From positions 1-55,899 of the forward strand of contig JAULBX010025785.1 in the NCBI GenBank assembly GCA_032358255.1: a DNA stretch of 55,899 bases. Reading direction: 5' to 3'. The number at the start of each line of letters is the position of its first letter. Position 1 is the first letter of the stretch. This stretch comes from Heterotrichella gracilis. Its lineage: Eukaryota > Sar > Xanthophyceae > Tribonematales > Xanthonemataceae. The notes beneath the pieces are model-generated. The model worked only from the letters and a program-made list of their open reading frames with translations. It was not told the origin of the DNA and did not search any database. Below are positions 27,064 through 39,000 of this stretch, in pieces. The position numbers and the translations under genes are program-made.

Positions 27064-30000
27064 ATGTTTGCCGCGTCTGACTGGGCGGTGAAGCGCCTGC
27101 TTAAGTTTGTGCTCAAGCGCCAGCTGGGCAGGGTGCTGAAGAACGAGCTGGACCTGGAGCAGCTGGATGTGCAGCTGGGCAAAGGGAGCCTGGAGCTAAG
27201 GGACGTGCTGCTGGACGCAGACTATGTCAACTCTTGCCTGGTGAGTTGTCCATTTTGCTGGATGGTTTGCAGTGGCTACTGGGCTCCATTTGGCGAATTG
27301 CCCTTGCAAAATTATTATCAAAACTCATGAAAACCATAACAAACACCTACCCGCCACACAGCAACTTCGCTTACCTCAGCCGCTACACTCTAGTGCCACA
27401 TCCCCAAACCCTGCAAGTAACCCTCCAAACCCTATGCAGTGTCCATGCCAACGGGAGGTGGTCAGCGGCTACCTTGGCTCCGTCCCCGCGAATTGCCCTA
27501 ATAAAACCCTAACCCTGCAAGTAACCCTCCAAACCCTATGCAGTGTCCATGCCAACGGGAGGTGGTCAGCGGCTACCTTGGCTCCGCCCCCGCGAATTAC
27601 CCTAATAAAACCCTAACCCTGCAAGTAACCCTCCAAACCCTACGCAGGGTCCATGCCAATGGGAGGTGGTCAGCGGCTATCTGGGGTCCGTCTCCGCGAC
27701 AATACCCTTCGCCGGCCTAGGGTCCGACCCCGTGACCCTAGAAGCCGACGAGCTGCTGCTTACCCTACGGTTCAACCCTAGGGCACCAGCATCAGCTTCA
27801 GGGGGGCCAGCCCCAGGGGGGCCACCAGGGGGAAAGCAGGCTGGGGAGGGAACCCGTCAGCTGCCGCGGCCAAGCAGCTTCTTTGATTTTGGGGACATCA
27901 GCTTTGGGCAGCCTAGCATCGCGGATGGGATCAAGCTGATAGCAGGTGGGTGGGTGGTGTGCTGGGTGGGTGTGAAACCCTAGGATTTGGAGTCCTGCAT
28001 GGGTAAGAACCCTGTTTACCCACACCGCAATGCATTGTGGGCATAATGAGGATACTGGGCAGCTGGAGGTCCATGTGCGCAATGTGGCAATGTGGCACGG
28101 ATACACCCTCACGACAAGAGCAAAAACTACACGCCCTACACAACCACACCCACCACCGCCACCAGCACATACCCTCCACCCCCACCACCTCCGCACACCC
28201 ACCCCCCTTACTCACGCCCCCATGCAGGTGGCCTGGAGAGGGTGTTAGAGCAGGTGCAGGTGCATGTGCGCAATGTCACACCGCGACTGGAGCTACCCAC
28301 GCCACACACACCCAACTTCACCCCACACCCCATAGCACCACCATCATCGCGTGACCCACACCACTAGCACACACCTGACCACCTTTCCCACACTTACGTC
28401 CCCATGCAGGCGGCCTGGAGAGGGTATTAGAGCAGCTCCAGGTGCATGTGCGCAACGTCACACTGCGACTGGAGCTACCCACGCCACCACCGCCACCCGC
28501 CACCACCGCTGCACCACCACCAGTGATAGGGGGAGCCCACGTGCTGGTGTTGGCTCTGGATGAGCTGAGCTATGCGAGTGACGTGGCAACTGGGATGGCC
28601 CTGCCTGAACATATCAGCCAGAAGCGGGTAACCAAGGTGGGTGAAAGGAGGGGAGGGATGGGTGGCCGAGGTTTGCGAGCAAGGTGGGAGGGGAAGCACC
28701 ATGCTTGAAATTCATGGACAGTGGAAAAGCATGGGTTGTGTTTCTTTATATTGTACGTGGCTACTGCAACCTTGTCACAAATCCTCATATCACAAAATCC
28801 AACCCAGAAACCCTCTTGCAGATTTGCCGCTTGGGCAACATCATTGATACATTTCTTTTTGCAGGTCTGCCGGCTGGGGAACATCACCCTGGACCTGGAA
28901 TCCCCAAATCCTGACCAATCCCCACTGCTGGAGCAGCCATCCACCCCCCCACCCCCCACCAGGCACCCCCTGCTGTCTCGGAGCGGCGGGGGGGCGCTGG
29001 ATGTGAACCTCGGTGTGTGCGCAGAGTGGGAAGAGGGGCCGGCGCCTGTGTATGGCTTGACATGCCACCTGGAGACAGTGCCGCTGCAGGTGGGGCCATT
29101 GGTAGTTGGCAACATGTAAAATAAATGGTTTTATGTGGTTAGGTTGATTGAAGCGTTTTATTCATTGCCCTTCTGATCAAACTTTCTTCCCACCAATGGT
29201 AATGCACCGTGGCCAACATGCTCAGTAACCTGCACAAAAGCATGGAATGTTACAAAAATATCCACTTACGACAGAATAGTACTACTACATTAAACTGTGC
29301 AACTGCTATACCCAAAGTGCTCACCCATGGATCCCCATTCCTCCTTATCTTTCCTCCCACTGCCCCCAGGCCCAAGTGGGGCCCCTGCAGCTCACCGTCC
29401 TCCGCCAATCCCTGGACGCTGTTTCCGAAATCCCCACTGCCACCGCCCCAGTCCCCACCGCTGCTCCCCTAACCCCCACCGAGGAACCCATCGCCTATGG
29501 CACCGCATCATGGTTGGAGGGGTTGGTCATCCCAGACTACCAGACCATGGCCGCGGAAATGATCAACTGGGGACAGGAAGAGTTCCCAGCGGGGGGCGTG
29601 CGGGCTGCTCAGGATGCGGACTTTTTCCAGGTGCGAACCACACTTTCTGCATTTGGGCACCTTCGTCAGGGGACGCTGCTCCTGTCCCAGCGTGTTCCAT
29701 GCTTCATAACTCGTCATAAGAGCGGGTACAGTTTACTATCATTTAATATGGATTGCCCTCAATTTCCTTGACCATGCCCTCAACCTGCAGGACGCCACCT
29801 CAGTGCTGCAGTCGTTCCAGAGCGCGGTTTCCTCCTACGGAAGCGGGTTTTTCTCCTCGAATGGCTCCCTTGGGGGCACACCATTCCCTCCCCAGCAGCC
29901 ACCACAAGGGAGGAGTGGGTATGGTGGGGCGACGGGGGCGCAACCCGCCATGCCCAAGCCCCACCCCCACAACTTCACCCTCCACTTCACCTCCCACACC

Positions 30001-33000
30001 CCCGAGCTATTACTCACCTTGCTGTACCCACCCCCATGCGCCACCACCCCCCACCCCACCCCCCACCCGTACCCCCCCCGGCTGTGTGTGGAGCTCACTC
30101 AGCTCACATGTGACTCACAAGTGGGGCCTGGGGCTACCACCCACTCGGTGGGGGTGGTGGGGGTGGAGGTGGCGGAGCATCTGGTGGGGGTGCGGTGGGG
30201 AGGGGAGGTGGATGGGCAGCGGCTGGATCTGGTGGCACAGGTGGGGGGTGGGGGATGTGGTGGGGTTGAACCTGGGGGTTGGCAAGTGAGTTTTGTGTCG
30301 CCGTTCAAATTATTTGCCCTGCATGTGTGATGTGTGTGAGGTAACATGCACCCTATGCTGCCGCCTGTGTAGAAATCTAGGCTAGACTTTTGCCTTTACG
30401 CTCTCAGGAAAGTCTGTCAGCCACGTTCCCTTCTCTTTTTGTCAATCAAGTTCCCTTCTCCTTATGTTAATCAATTTCTTTATTCCCTTTACTTTGTATT
30501 TTACGACTGTATATTTTCTGTACAACATCTTGATGAATGAACGATGCATAAACACGGTCTCTGTTTGCACAGGTGCCCCAGTGCCTGCCGCCAATCCCCA
30601 ACGTGCAGCGGCCGGTCCCCAGTTTTGTGGGGATGGTGCCCCTGCCCCCAGCATCCCCAGACAACGCGCTGGGTGCCAGTGCACTCAGCGCCCTCAGCTT
30701 CATGAGTGCCATGACTGGCAGCAGTGGGGTGTGGGGGGGCGGGGGGAGTGGTGTGGATGGAGTAGCAGGGGAGGAGGTGATACAGGTGCGCGATAATACT
30801 CGAGCGAGTCAGGTACATGCACGCCAGCATAGAGCCAGAGCAGCAGTGAGCCTTGCACATGTGGCGCCAAGCAATCTGGGGTCAGCAGAAATGCCTGTCC
30901 TTGCTCTGTATATATGGTATAGCGACAAGGGGTGCTGGGGACCTTGTGCATCACTCATGCGGCGAGCAATCACATGCACGTGCATAGCTGTGAGATAAAC
31001 CTCCCCAACTCCCTTTGCAGGTGTGGCCCCTCCTCACCTGCCACAGCCCCTTGCACAGCCCCACCCACCACCACACCACCACCACCACCACCGCCACCAA
31101 CCCCCAGCAGGCAGTCAGCGTTGCTGTCACCCACAGCACCCACCCCACCACCACTACCAGCACCGCCGCCGCCGCCAAAGACCCCCCAGGGGGGGTGCAC
31201 GTGGTGGTCCATCTCCTCCCCGTTTCAGCATGGATCAGCATACCCACCTTGATGCGGGTGCAGTCAGCGCTTGAGCCCCTCCAAGCCGCCACCCCACCCC
31301 CCACTCCCCCACCCCGCGCCCCCCACCCGCCCCGGCGCAGACCGTCAGCACCCCCCCTCTCATTGGACGCCATCATCGATGACATGGCGCGAGGGGCAGG
31401 GGGGGCACGGGGGGCGGGGAAAGAAGGGGAGGGGAGGGTGCGGTGCGAGGTGGTTCTTCCCCACGTGTGCGTCATGATGTCGCTCCCTGGGGGCTGCCAT
31501 CCCTATGCTTACCTGGCGATTGACCTGTTTGGTCCAGTTCCCCGGTGGTGCGTGACAAACTTTAAACCTTGCATGGTCCCTTGCCAAACCCTGAACATGA
31601 GCCTTGTGCTGGCCGGTTTCTTTGAAATGGAGTCCCATTTCTTCTTTTACCCTTTCTATATTTTCTTTCGGACCCCAAGACGGCCCTTGCGCAATCTTGT
31701 CTGTAGTACGCCATGTAGATCCCCCACATGTCACCATGCGTCCGTTTCATCCCCCTCGTTTCACGACCCACCACATCACCCCCCTTGCAGGCCCGGGGTT
31801 CACGCCAAGCAGGCATATGACGTGGCGGCGCTGACTGTCACGTGTCCGGAGGGCGGTGGGGGCGGCGAGGGGGGGGTGCCGGGCGCCATGGGGTGTAATC
31901 TGGAGCTGGCGCAGGTGGGTGGTGGTGGTGACAGCGGCGGTGTGTGGGTGGTGGTCAGGGATGGGTGTGGGTGCTTTGTCATGCAAACTCTTGTGTTCTT
32001 GTTTCAGAGGCCAGGCACTATGGACCATACCGATGCACATGGCTGCAAACGAGGTCATCTCCAATCGTCGGTAGTCCACTGGTCTCTTTACTGGCAGGAG
32101 ATTTGTTTGTAGTTTGAAGATTAACAGCCGTGTGCAACTGTTGGTTTAGTTTTGGGGGAAACTTACAAATGTACCAGGACGCCCTCTGCCCGCATGTGTC
32201 CACACGCATCTTGATATGCAATGTTTGAGGATGATCTGTAGTGTGGTGTACAGTCTGTAGGGCTTGGGTGGCACACACCCCTCACCTCCCACCCCCCTGC
32301 ACAGGTCAAGGCATACCTCCTGGAGCCCCTCCCCAACCCCACCACCCCCGCCACAGCCACACCCACCACCCCCAGCCGCCAACCCCGCCCCGCCTTCCGC
32401 CCCACCTGCGTGCTCGACATCAGCCCCCCCTACCAGCGAGACCCCCGCACACCCCCGCAGCCTGCGGTGAGCGTGGCGGTGCGCCAGGGGGGGGTGGGGG
32501 GTGGAGGTGGGGGGCGGCTGGCGGACGATGCGTGGCAGGTTGTGAAAGGGCACGCGGCGCTGTTGCAACCCCAACCAGATGGTGCGAACCTCACAAAAAA
32601 ACGGACACTTCAACCCTGAACCGGAGTCCAATGCATGCAGGAGCGTAAAGCAGGGTGAAAACCATGCGGGCAGGGCTGTGTACTGTGGTGGTTAACCGCA
32701 GTTACCTGTACGCCTCCTCCCCTTTATTTTGCAATGCAATATAATAAGAAGTTACATGCGTGTCAGGATTGCATTCAGGCAGCACTTACACATGCGCTGT
32801 CAACGGGGATGCGCTATCCAGTGCTATTTTTGGTTGTAGGCAATCGCAATGCAAACCCCTCAACAAAACCCCAAAACCCCTCGCAAGAATGATCTCATGG
32901 AACCCCACCATCGCCCCTGATTGTGCCGCTGTTACTCCCCCTCCAGGCCCCGGCGCCTGGTCCCCCTCCTCCCCCCTTGACGCGGCCTCCCTCCAGGCAG

Positions 33001-36000
33001 CGGTGGCTGCAACCTCCCCTCTGTTTGCGCATGTGTGCACCCCCTGCGTCACGGCTGACCTGGTGAGTCCATCAATGTCTGGTGGTACTCCGGTAGATGG
33101 GAAGGCAACTGTTGGTTACGTAATTGGATTGTGCAAACGTGCATTTTACATTAGATCTACATTGCATCACAGTGATAGAGACGTTGGTTGGTACATGTCC
33201 AACTAACACTTACCCTTACACCCATCGGTCTAGCCTGTTTTGTCGCGCCACGTGACAGGGATGTCCCAGGTTCCTAACTGCCTGTTTGACTTGTGCATTG
33301 CATGCGCAGGGCCCTGGTGAGGTGGCAGCCCTTGCCCAGCTGGCGGCCTCCCTGGGTGCTCTCATGGCGCCACGTGGCGGGGAGGTCCCTGGCTCCATCC
33401 CCCCGGTGGCGCAGGCGACGATGGTGCTGGAGGCGGCCGTGACGTGCAGCCTCAGGGTGAGACCCTAGGCTAGGGTTTGGAAGCGACGGCGCCTTTCTTT
33501 GCTGCCTGATCTGTCTCCAGCTTGACCCTAAACCCAGACCAGTGTGGTCAAGATAGCACAAAGCTGCTGTGGTGTGGTAGCAGACGGCCTGCCACTGCAG
33601 ATGCCTTTCACGCATATTTCTTACAAAGGACCACTTGTGCATCATTGACGACGCCCACCCACCACCCACCACCCACACCACCACCACCCACCACCGCAGG
33701 GCCGCCCCTCCGCCTCCTCCCCCGCCCCCCGCTCCCTCACCGCCACCTGTCGGGACCTGGTGCTTGCACACCTGGGGTCACTGGATGGGGTGCAGGCGGC
33801 CTCCGCCATGCTGCTGACACTACAGGTAAAACCCTAGATATCCTAAACCCTAAACCCTAAAGTGTCCATGTATGGCACAGCAACCCAAGCCTTGGTACCC
33901 TACATCCTTGGAATCGTTGCTAGCCTGGGGTTGGTGTGCTGGAGGCAGGCCCAGCCGCTAAGCTGCGCAAAATTCTGGCAAAACCCCAATACCCCAAGGT
34001 GTGTACCCTCATGGTAACTTCATGAAGGGTGTCGACCCCCAGAATTCACCAAACATGGACCCAAACTATATCACCTTCATTATTTACCCCCCCGCAGGGT
34101 TTGTCCCTCACCGACGGCTTCAGTGGAGCACCCCTGATCCACCTCCCCCCACCATCCACAAGCAACAATCCGGAGGGGGGCCCAGCGCTGCAGCTGTACA
34201 CTGTCAACAGGTGGGTACACGGTTAGGATTTTGCTAGGGCTTTATGAGGGTTTGCCAAGGCTGTCGAGAGTTTCTTAGGGCTGCGTTCAGTTTCAGCAGG
34301 ATGTGTACACCCTTAGGGTTTTGATAGGGCTAGTATGTGTCAAGTATTTCACTCCCATCTGTGCACCCTATATGCTCTGGGTGGGTCAAGTTCTCTTGGT
34401 AACACTGTTCTAGGGTGCACACCCATAGCTACATTCACAGCCACTGCCACACACCACACACCCACCACTGTCCTGCAGGCCCTTGCCTGGTCAAGATCCG
34501 GGCACCACCCTCAACCCACCACCCACCGAGTCCCTGGTCTCCCTAGTTGTGCGTGGTGCTACCGTTTCCACCTTGGAGGGGGACGCATCCCTGGGATGGG
34601 CGGCGGAGCTGGGGACCGCTTTTGGGGACCTGGGAGGCGGAGAAACAGGTATTTGCAAGTTATACTCACCCACTGCCAAAGCCACTCAGCTGCCCACCCC
34701 TTGCTGCAGCCGTACACCCACAGCAATTGCTACAAAAATCAACCCACATTCGTGCACAACTGACAAATAAACAGAAAGGCATTACCAGTCATTGGCTTAT
34801 TGCCTCAAATTCCTACATGTCTCCTGCAACTTGGCCACGCGCCCTACCCAACACCCAACATTCCCACACCAATCCCACTCACCCAGCCACCCCTTGCACA
34901 CTTCCATTCCATTCACTACCCCCTCCCTCCACCTCCGCAGCGCCCCCACCAGCCACATCCACCAGCCCGCCAGGTGGCGCCACCCTGCGTGTCCACGTGT
35001 GCATGCAGGAGCTGGCACTGCGGTACGAGCCCCAGGACGTGACACCTGGCGCCACAGGAGGGCAACCGGGGTTAGAGCAGGTGGGTGTGGTGGCGAGGGG
35101 AGTATGCGTGTGTTTGCATGTTTGTTAGGGTTTTGGGTCTCGGCGCCTGATGCCCGGATTGCCTAGACATGTGTGGGTCCTCATGACCACCAGGGGTATA
35201 ATGTGATTGCGGACGTTCAAAGCCACACCCTAAACCCTAAAATGCGGAGCGGTGCAACCATCAATGCCATGCCTTACCCTCCCTTCAATCAAATGAACAT
35301 TACCCTTCCTCACTCCCCTTGGTACCCCTCACCCCACCCCCACCCCGCAGGCGTCCGCCGCACTCCTGTGCCAACACGCCACCCTCTCCATCGTCCCCAC
35401 CACCACCACCGCCACAGCCACCACCACCACAGCCACCTTGGAGGGTGTGGCGCTCCACCTGGCGCCCACCACCCGCCGCCTGGGTGGCCCCTGGTCCCCC
35501 ACATCAGCAGTGGCGCTTCCGGGGGTGCGGCTGGTGGGGGCTGGCTACGTGTGCGCTGCACAGGAGGGGGAGCTGAGGGTGGTGGCGGTGGAGGGGGGTG
35601 GGGGTGATCCAGGTGAGGGAGCAATGGAGGATGGGGGCCAGCTGTAGTAATGGCTTTATGGTGCTTGGTGTCTCAGCCTGTGTCAGGTCACATTTCTGCG
35701 AGTTGCGGTCAGGGCAGCCTTGTTTAGGTCAATGGTGTGTCAGAAAGGCGGTATGCTGCTTGGGATTATTCGTGTAGGTTGTATGCCAACCATATGCCAA
35801 AATAAGATTACTGCTTCAAACATGTGCCAAAAATGATTATCCGCCATGCGGTAGCCCCAATCAGCCTCCTAAAATAAAACCATGCCTTCTTCTTATTGGC
35901 AGGCTGCCCCCACGTTGACATCACCAACCAGCGCCTATCCCTCACCCTAGACCCTACCACCATACCGCTACTGCAAGCGCTGACGGCGCAGTGTTCCGCC

Positions 36001-39000
36001 AAGGCAGCACAGATGCAGCGCGCCAGGGCGCGACAAGTGGCGCCTGTGCCAGGTGGCAGTCAAGGGGTGGGGGCAGGCAGGGGGACTGCTCAGGAGGGGA
36101 GGGAGCCCAGGTGCGCCGCGCATGGGAAGCTGACTGTTTATTTGTTGACTAAGTTGGCATTCCAGCATTGCAGTATAAATATATAAAAACCAGTACAGTA
36201 ACTCTTAGGTCTAGTCCATGTGCGCATGGGTCTGGCGGCAGCAGTATTGCTGAAATGGCATTTTTTTTCCTTGTCTCGTAAACCTATTCGCACTTGTGCC
36301 CTGGATCCCCACCCACCAACGCCATCTGGCACTCCCGACGTCACCATTGTGACCCGAACCTCACACCCATGCAGGCCGCCCCCTCCCGTGCGGCCCCGGT
36401 GCCCCCACACCCCCGTGTTTGTGGATGGCGGCTGGTATGGCGTGGATACATGCGACAGTGAGGAGGAAATAGGTGCGTCAGATCAAGTCTGTTGAAAGAA
36501 CACCCTCAACAGCAACCCTAGGCAAGGGTTGGACAGGTGCTGGGTACTGTAGGCATGCCCTTGCGCATAATACCTCCATTGCTGGTAATGGGGTGGGGTA
36601 GGGTGCTCAGGATGATGCATTCTGAGTGTGAAGGCATCACTCCAGTACTCTCTCCATTTTTTTACCTGCTATTATTCTCATGCCTTATTCTAGTACTTTG
36701 TAAAGGACGATTTCATCTACCGTGATTGATCCTGATGATCAATTTATCCGCAACGGTATGTCTTAATGGATTGGCAAAGGATTGCAATTTCACCTGCCAT
36801 GCGCCCACCACCCTCCCCACCTGAAGCTCGCACGCCTTTCCCCTTGTGCCAGGTGGCAGCCCGGTATTCATCGACTCCCTCCCACCAGACTCCCCCCGCC
36901 TCCACCACCACCCCTCCCACCCCCCCTCCCCGCAACCCCCACCCCCCCACGCCCTCGACTCACACGGCGTGTGGCTCAACCCCCCACCACCACCCGGCAG
37001 CACCCCACAAAACCCTAGCCAAACCCTTGAGGGTCCAGCTGGGGTCCAAAATGGCCCCCTAGTGATTCGGGAGGACCATTTCTGCGCCCCCCCTGTTGAA
37101 GATGAGTCCACATGGTACCGCACCCATGGCAGGCGGGCGGTGGGGTCCCTTCCGGAGGGGTTTCCCCCACCCGTGAGCCGGCTGGTGGTGCGGGATGTGG
37201 CTGTGGTGGTGGTGCTGAGTGGCGGGGCGGGTGGGGCGGCGCCGATGACCCCAGGCAAGTGCTTTACCCCAATACCGCAGACCCCTATGTTTTGTTAAGG
37301 CGTCAAAAGCCACGTCAAGAGTTTTGCACTACGTTGCCGAAGCCCCAGATTGCTATCCACCCATCTGTTGCTCACCCTAATCCTCCCATTTTTTACTCCT
37401 CCACACAGGTTTCCCCCCTGCATCCGACCCCTGTCGCGTGGAAGGTTCCCTGACTGGCGTGTGCCTCCAGATGGACCAGTTTGGGGAGGAAGGGGGGTAT
37501 ATCAGCAGAATGGCGGTGTCGGTGGCGAAAATGGAGGTGCGCAAAACCCTAAAACCCTGCAGCTCCGTTGTCAACGACAGAAGCGCACAAGCCTTGCTTT
37601 CTATTCCACTTTGCTTTTGCAACGGTGCTGCTGTATGGCCTTACTAAAAGCTTGCATGCCTGCCTGGGTCTCGATACCACACCCTCACCCCCCTCGCCCC
37701 CACCCACGCACCCCTAGATCCGCGACCTCAGCCCCCACATCCCCCCCTCCTCGCTGTGGACCCACATCTTCTCCCCCCACCCACACCCACGCCACCCCCA
37801 TGACCCACGCACAGCCACCCTCTTTGTTGAGCTGCAAACCCTACGGCCAGACCCTAGGGTGTCGCCGCATGCCACAGAGCAGGTGCGTTCATCGGGGTAT
37901 AGTTTCACAGGATTCCTGCTCTAGGGTTTGAGGTTTACAGGGGCCCAGGTTGAAGCATGATGTAGTAAAAATCGAATTGTGATCAAAGCGCCGAGGTACC
38001 TGCACACAACTAAACTGCTTGCTCCCCGTTTTTAACAGGCCATTCGCATTGCGCTTCTCCCCTTGAGGATTCGCCTGGACCAGCGTACCTTGACCTTTGT
38101 GGGGGGGCTGGTGCCCAAGGGGGAGGTGACAGGGGGTGCGGGTGGGGAGGGCGAGCAAAAGGAGGAAGAAGAGCAGGGGGAGTTTGATGATAAAGGTGGG
38201 GGGGGGTGGGGGGTGCAGGGCATGCCATGCCTGGGAGGCTTGATGCTTAAAAGGTTGTGGCGGGCTTTTCATCATTATTATGGTGTTCTGTTATGGGACA
38301 TTGTGGTCGCGTGCTGGTGTGGGATGTGGGGGTCCTTTCTACCCCTGCATGGGATAATTCTACGTCACCTGTGCATCTTTTGCCCCCACCAATCGCGCCA
38401 AACTATTAGCGACTACTTTCTTGCATCACTTTCCCCCCCATCTTTCCATCCCATGCACACCATTCATGTGCACCATACACTACCATCATCCCATTCACCA
38501 GCACCTCTCCCCTCCCCTACAGAGGATGACACCTACATCACCCGCGCCTCCTTCGCACCCACCAGCCTCCTATTGGACTACCAGCCCCACACCTGCGACC
38601 TTGTGGCCCTGCGGGGGGGTGCCTATGGGGAGGTGGCCAATATGGTGGCCTGGAGGGGGGTGGAGGTGGGGCTGGGGGGGGTGGCGCTTGGAGGGGTGTA
38701 TGGGTGGCGGGCGGTGGGGGCTGCGGCTGCCGGGGCGTGGCTGGAGGACATTACTGCCAATCAGGTGCGGGGTTGGGTGGTGGGGATAGCGGTGGTGGTA
38801 CCATGGCAAACCACGTGCTGTGGGTGGTAGGGGAGTGGGTGGATGTCATGACTTATCCTTGAGCAGGGGAGTCTAGTATGCGTGGGAGGCGCAATGGCCC
38901 ACCTGGCTGATGCTTGGGAATCACGGATTTGAAGCATATAGGTGGAATGCATGCAGATTTGAAGCTGAAGGTGTCATTTCAGCAGTCACGCTTGTACAGA

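Noticed and set aside
31015..32112. A 365-codon open frame on the plus strand
   Set aside because: It reads through ATG2 exon 8 into intron 8. The correct exon ends at the donor after 31544; the rest is intronic and has no homology.
29791..35612. Pro/His/Thr-rich open frames over CCACCAC tracts in ATG2
   Set aside because: Most arise from C-rich polypyrimidine tracts before acceptors or from the wrong frame of Pro/Thr-coding exons. Only the phase-consistent frames were kept.
38063..38830. A 255-codon open frame on the plus strand
   Set aside because: It covers ATG2 exon 23, intron 23 and exon 24 and merely happens to stay open through the intron. Splicing at 38195/38523 gives the conserved ATG_C region.
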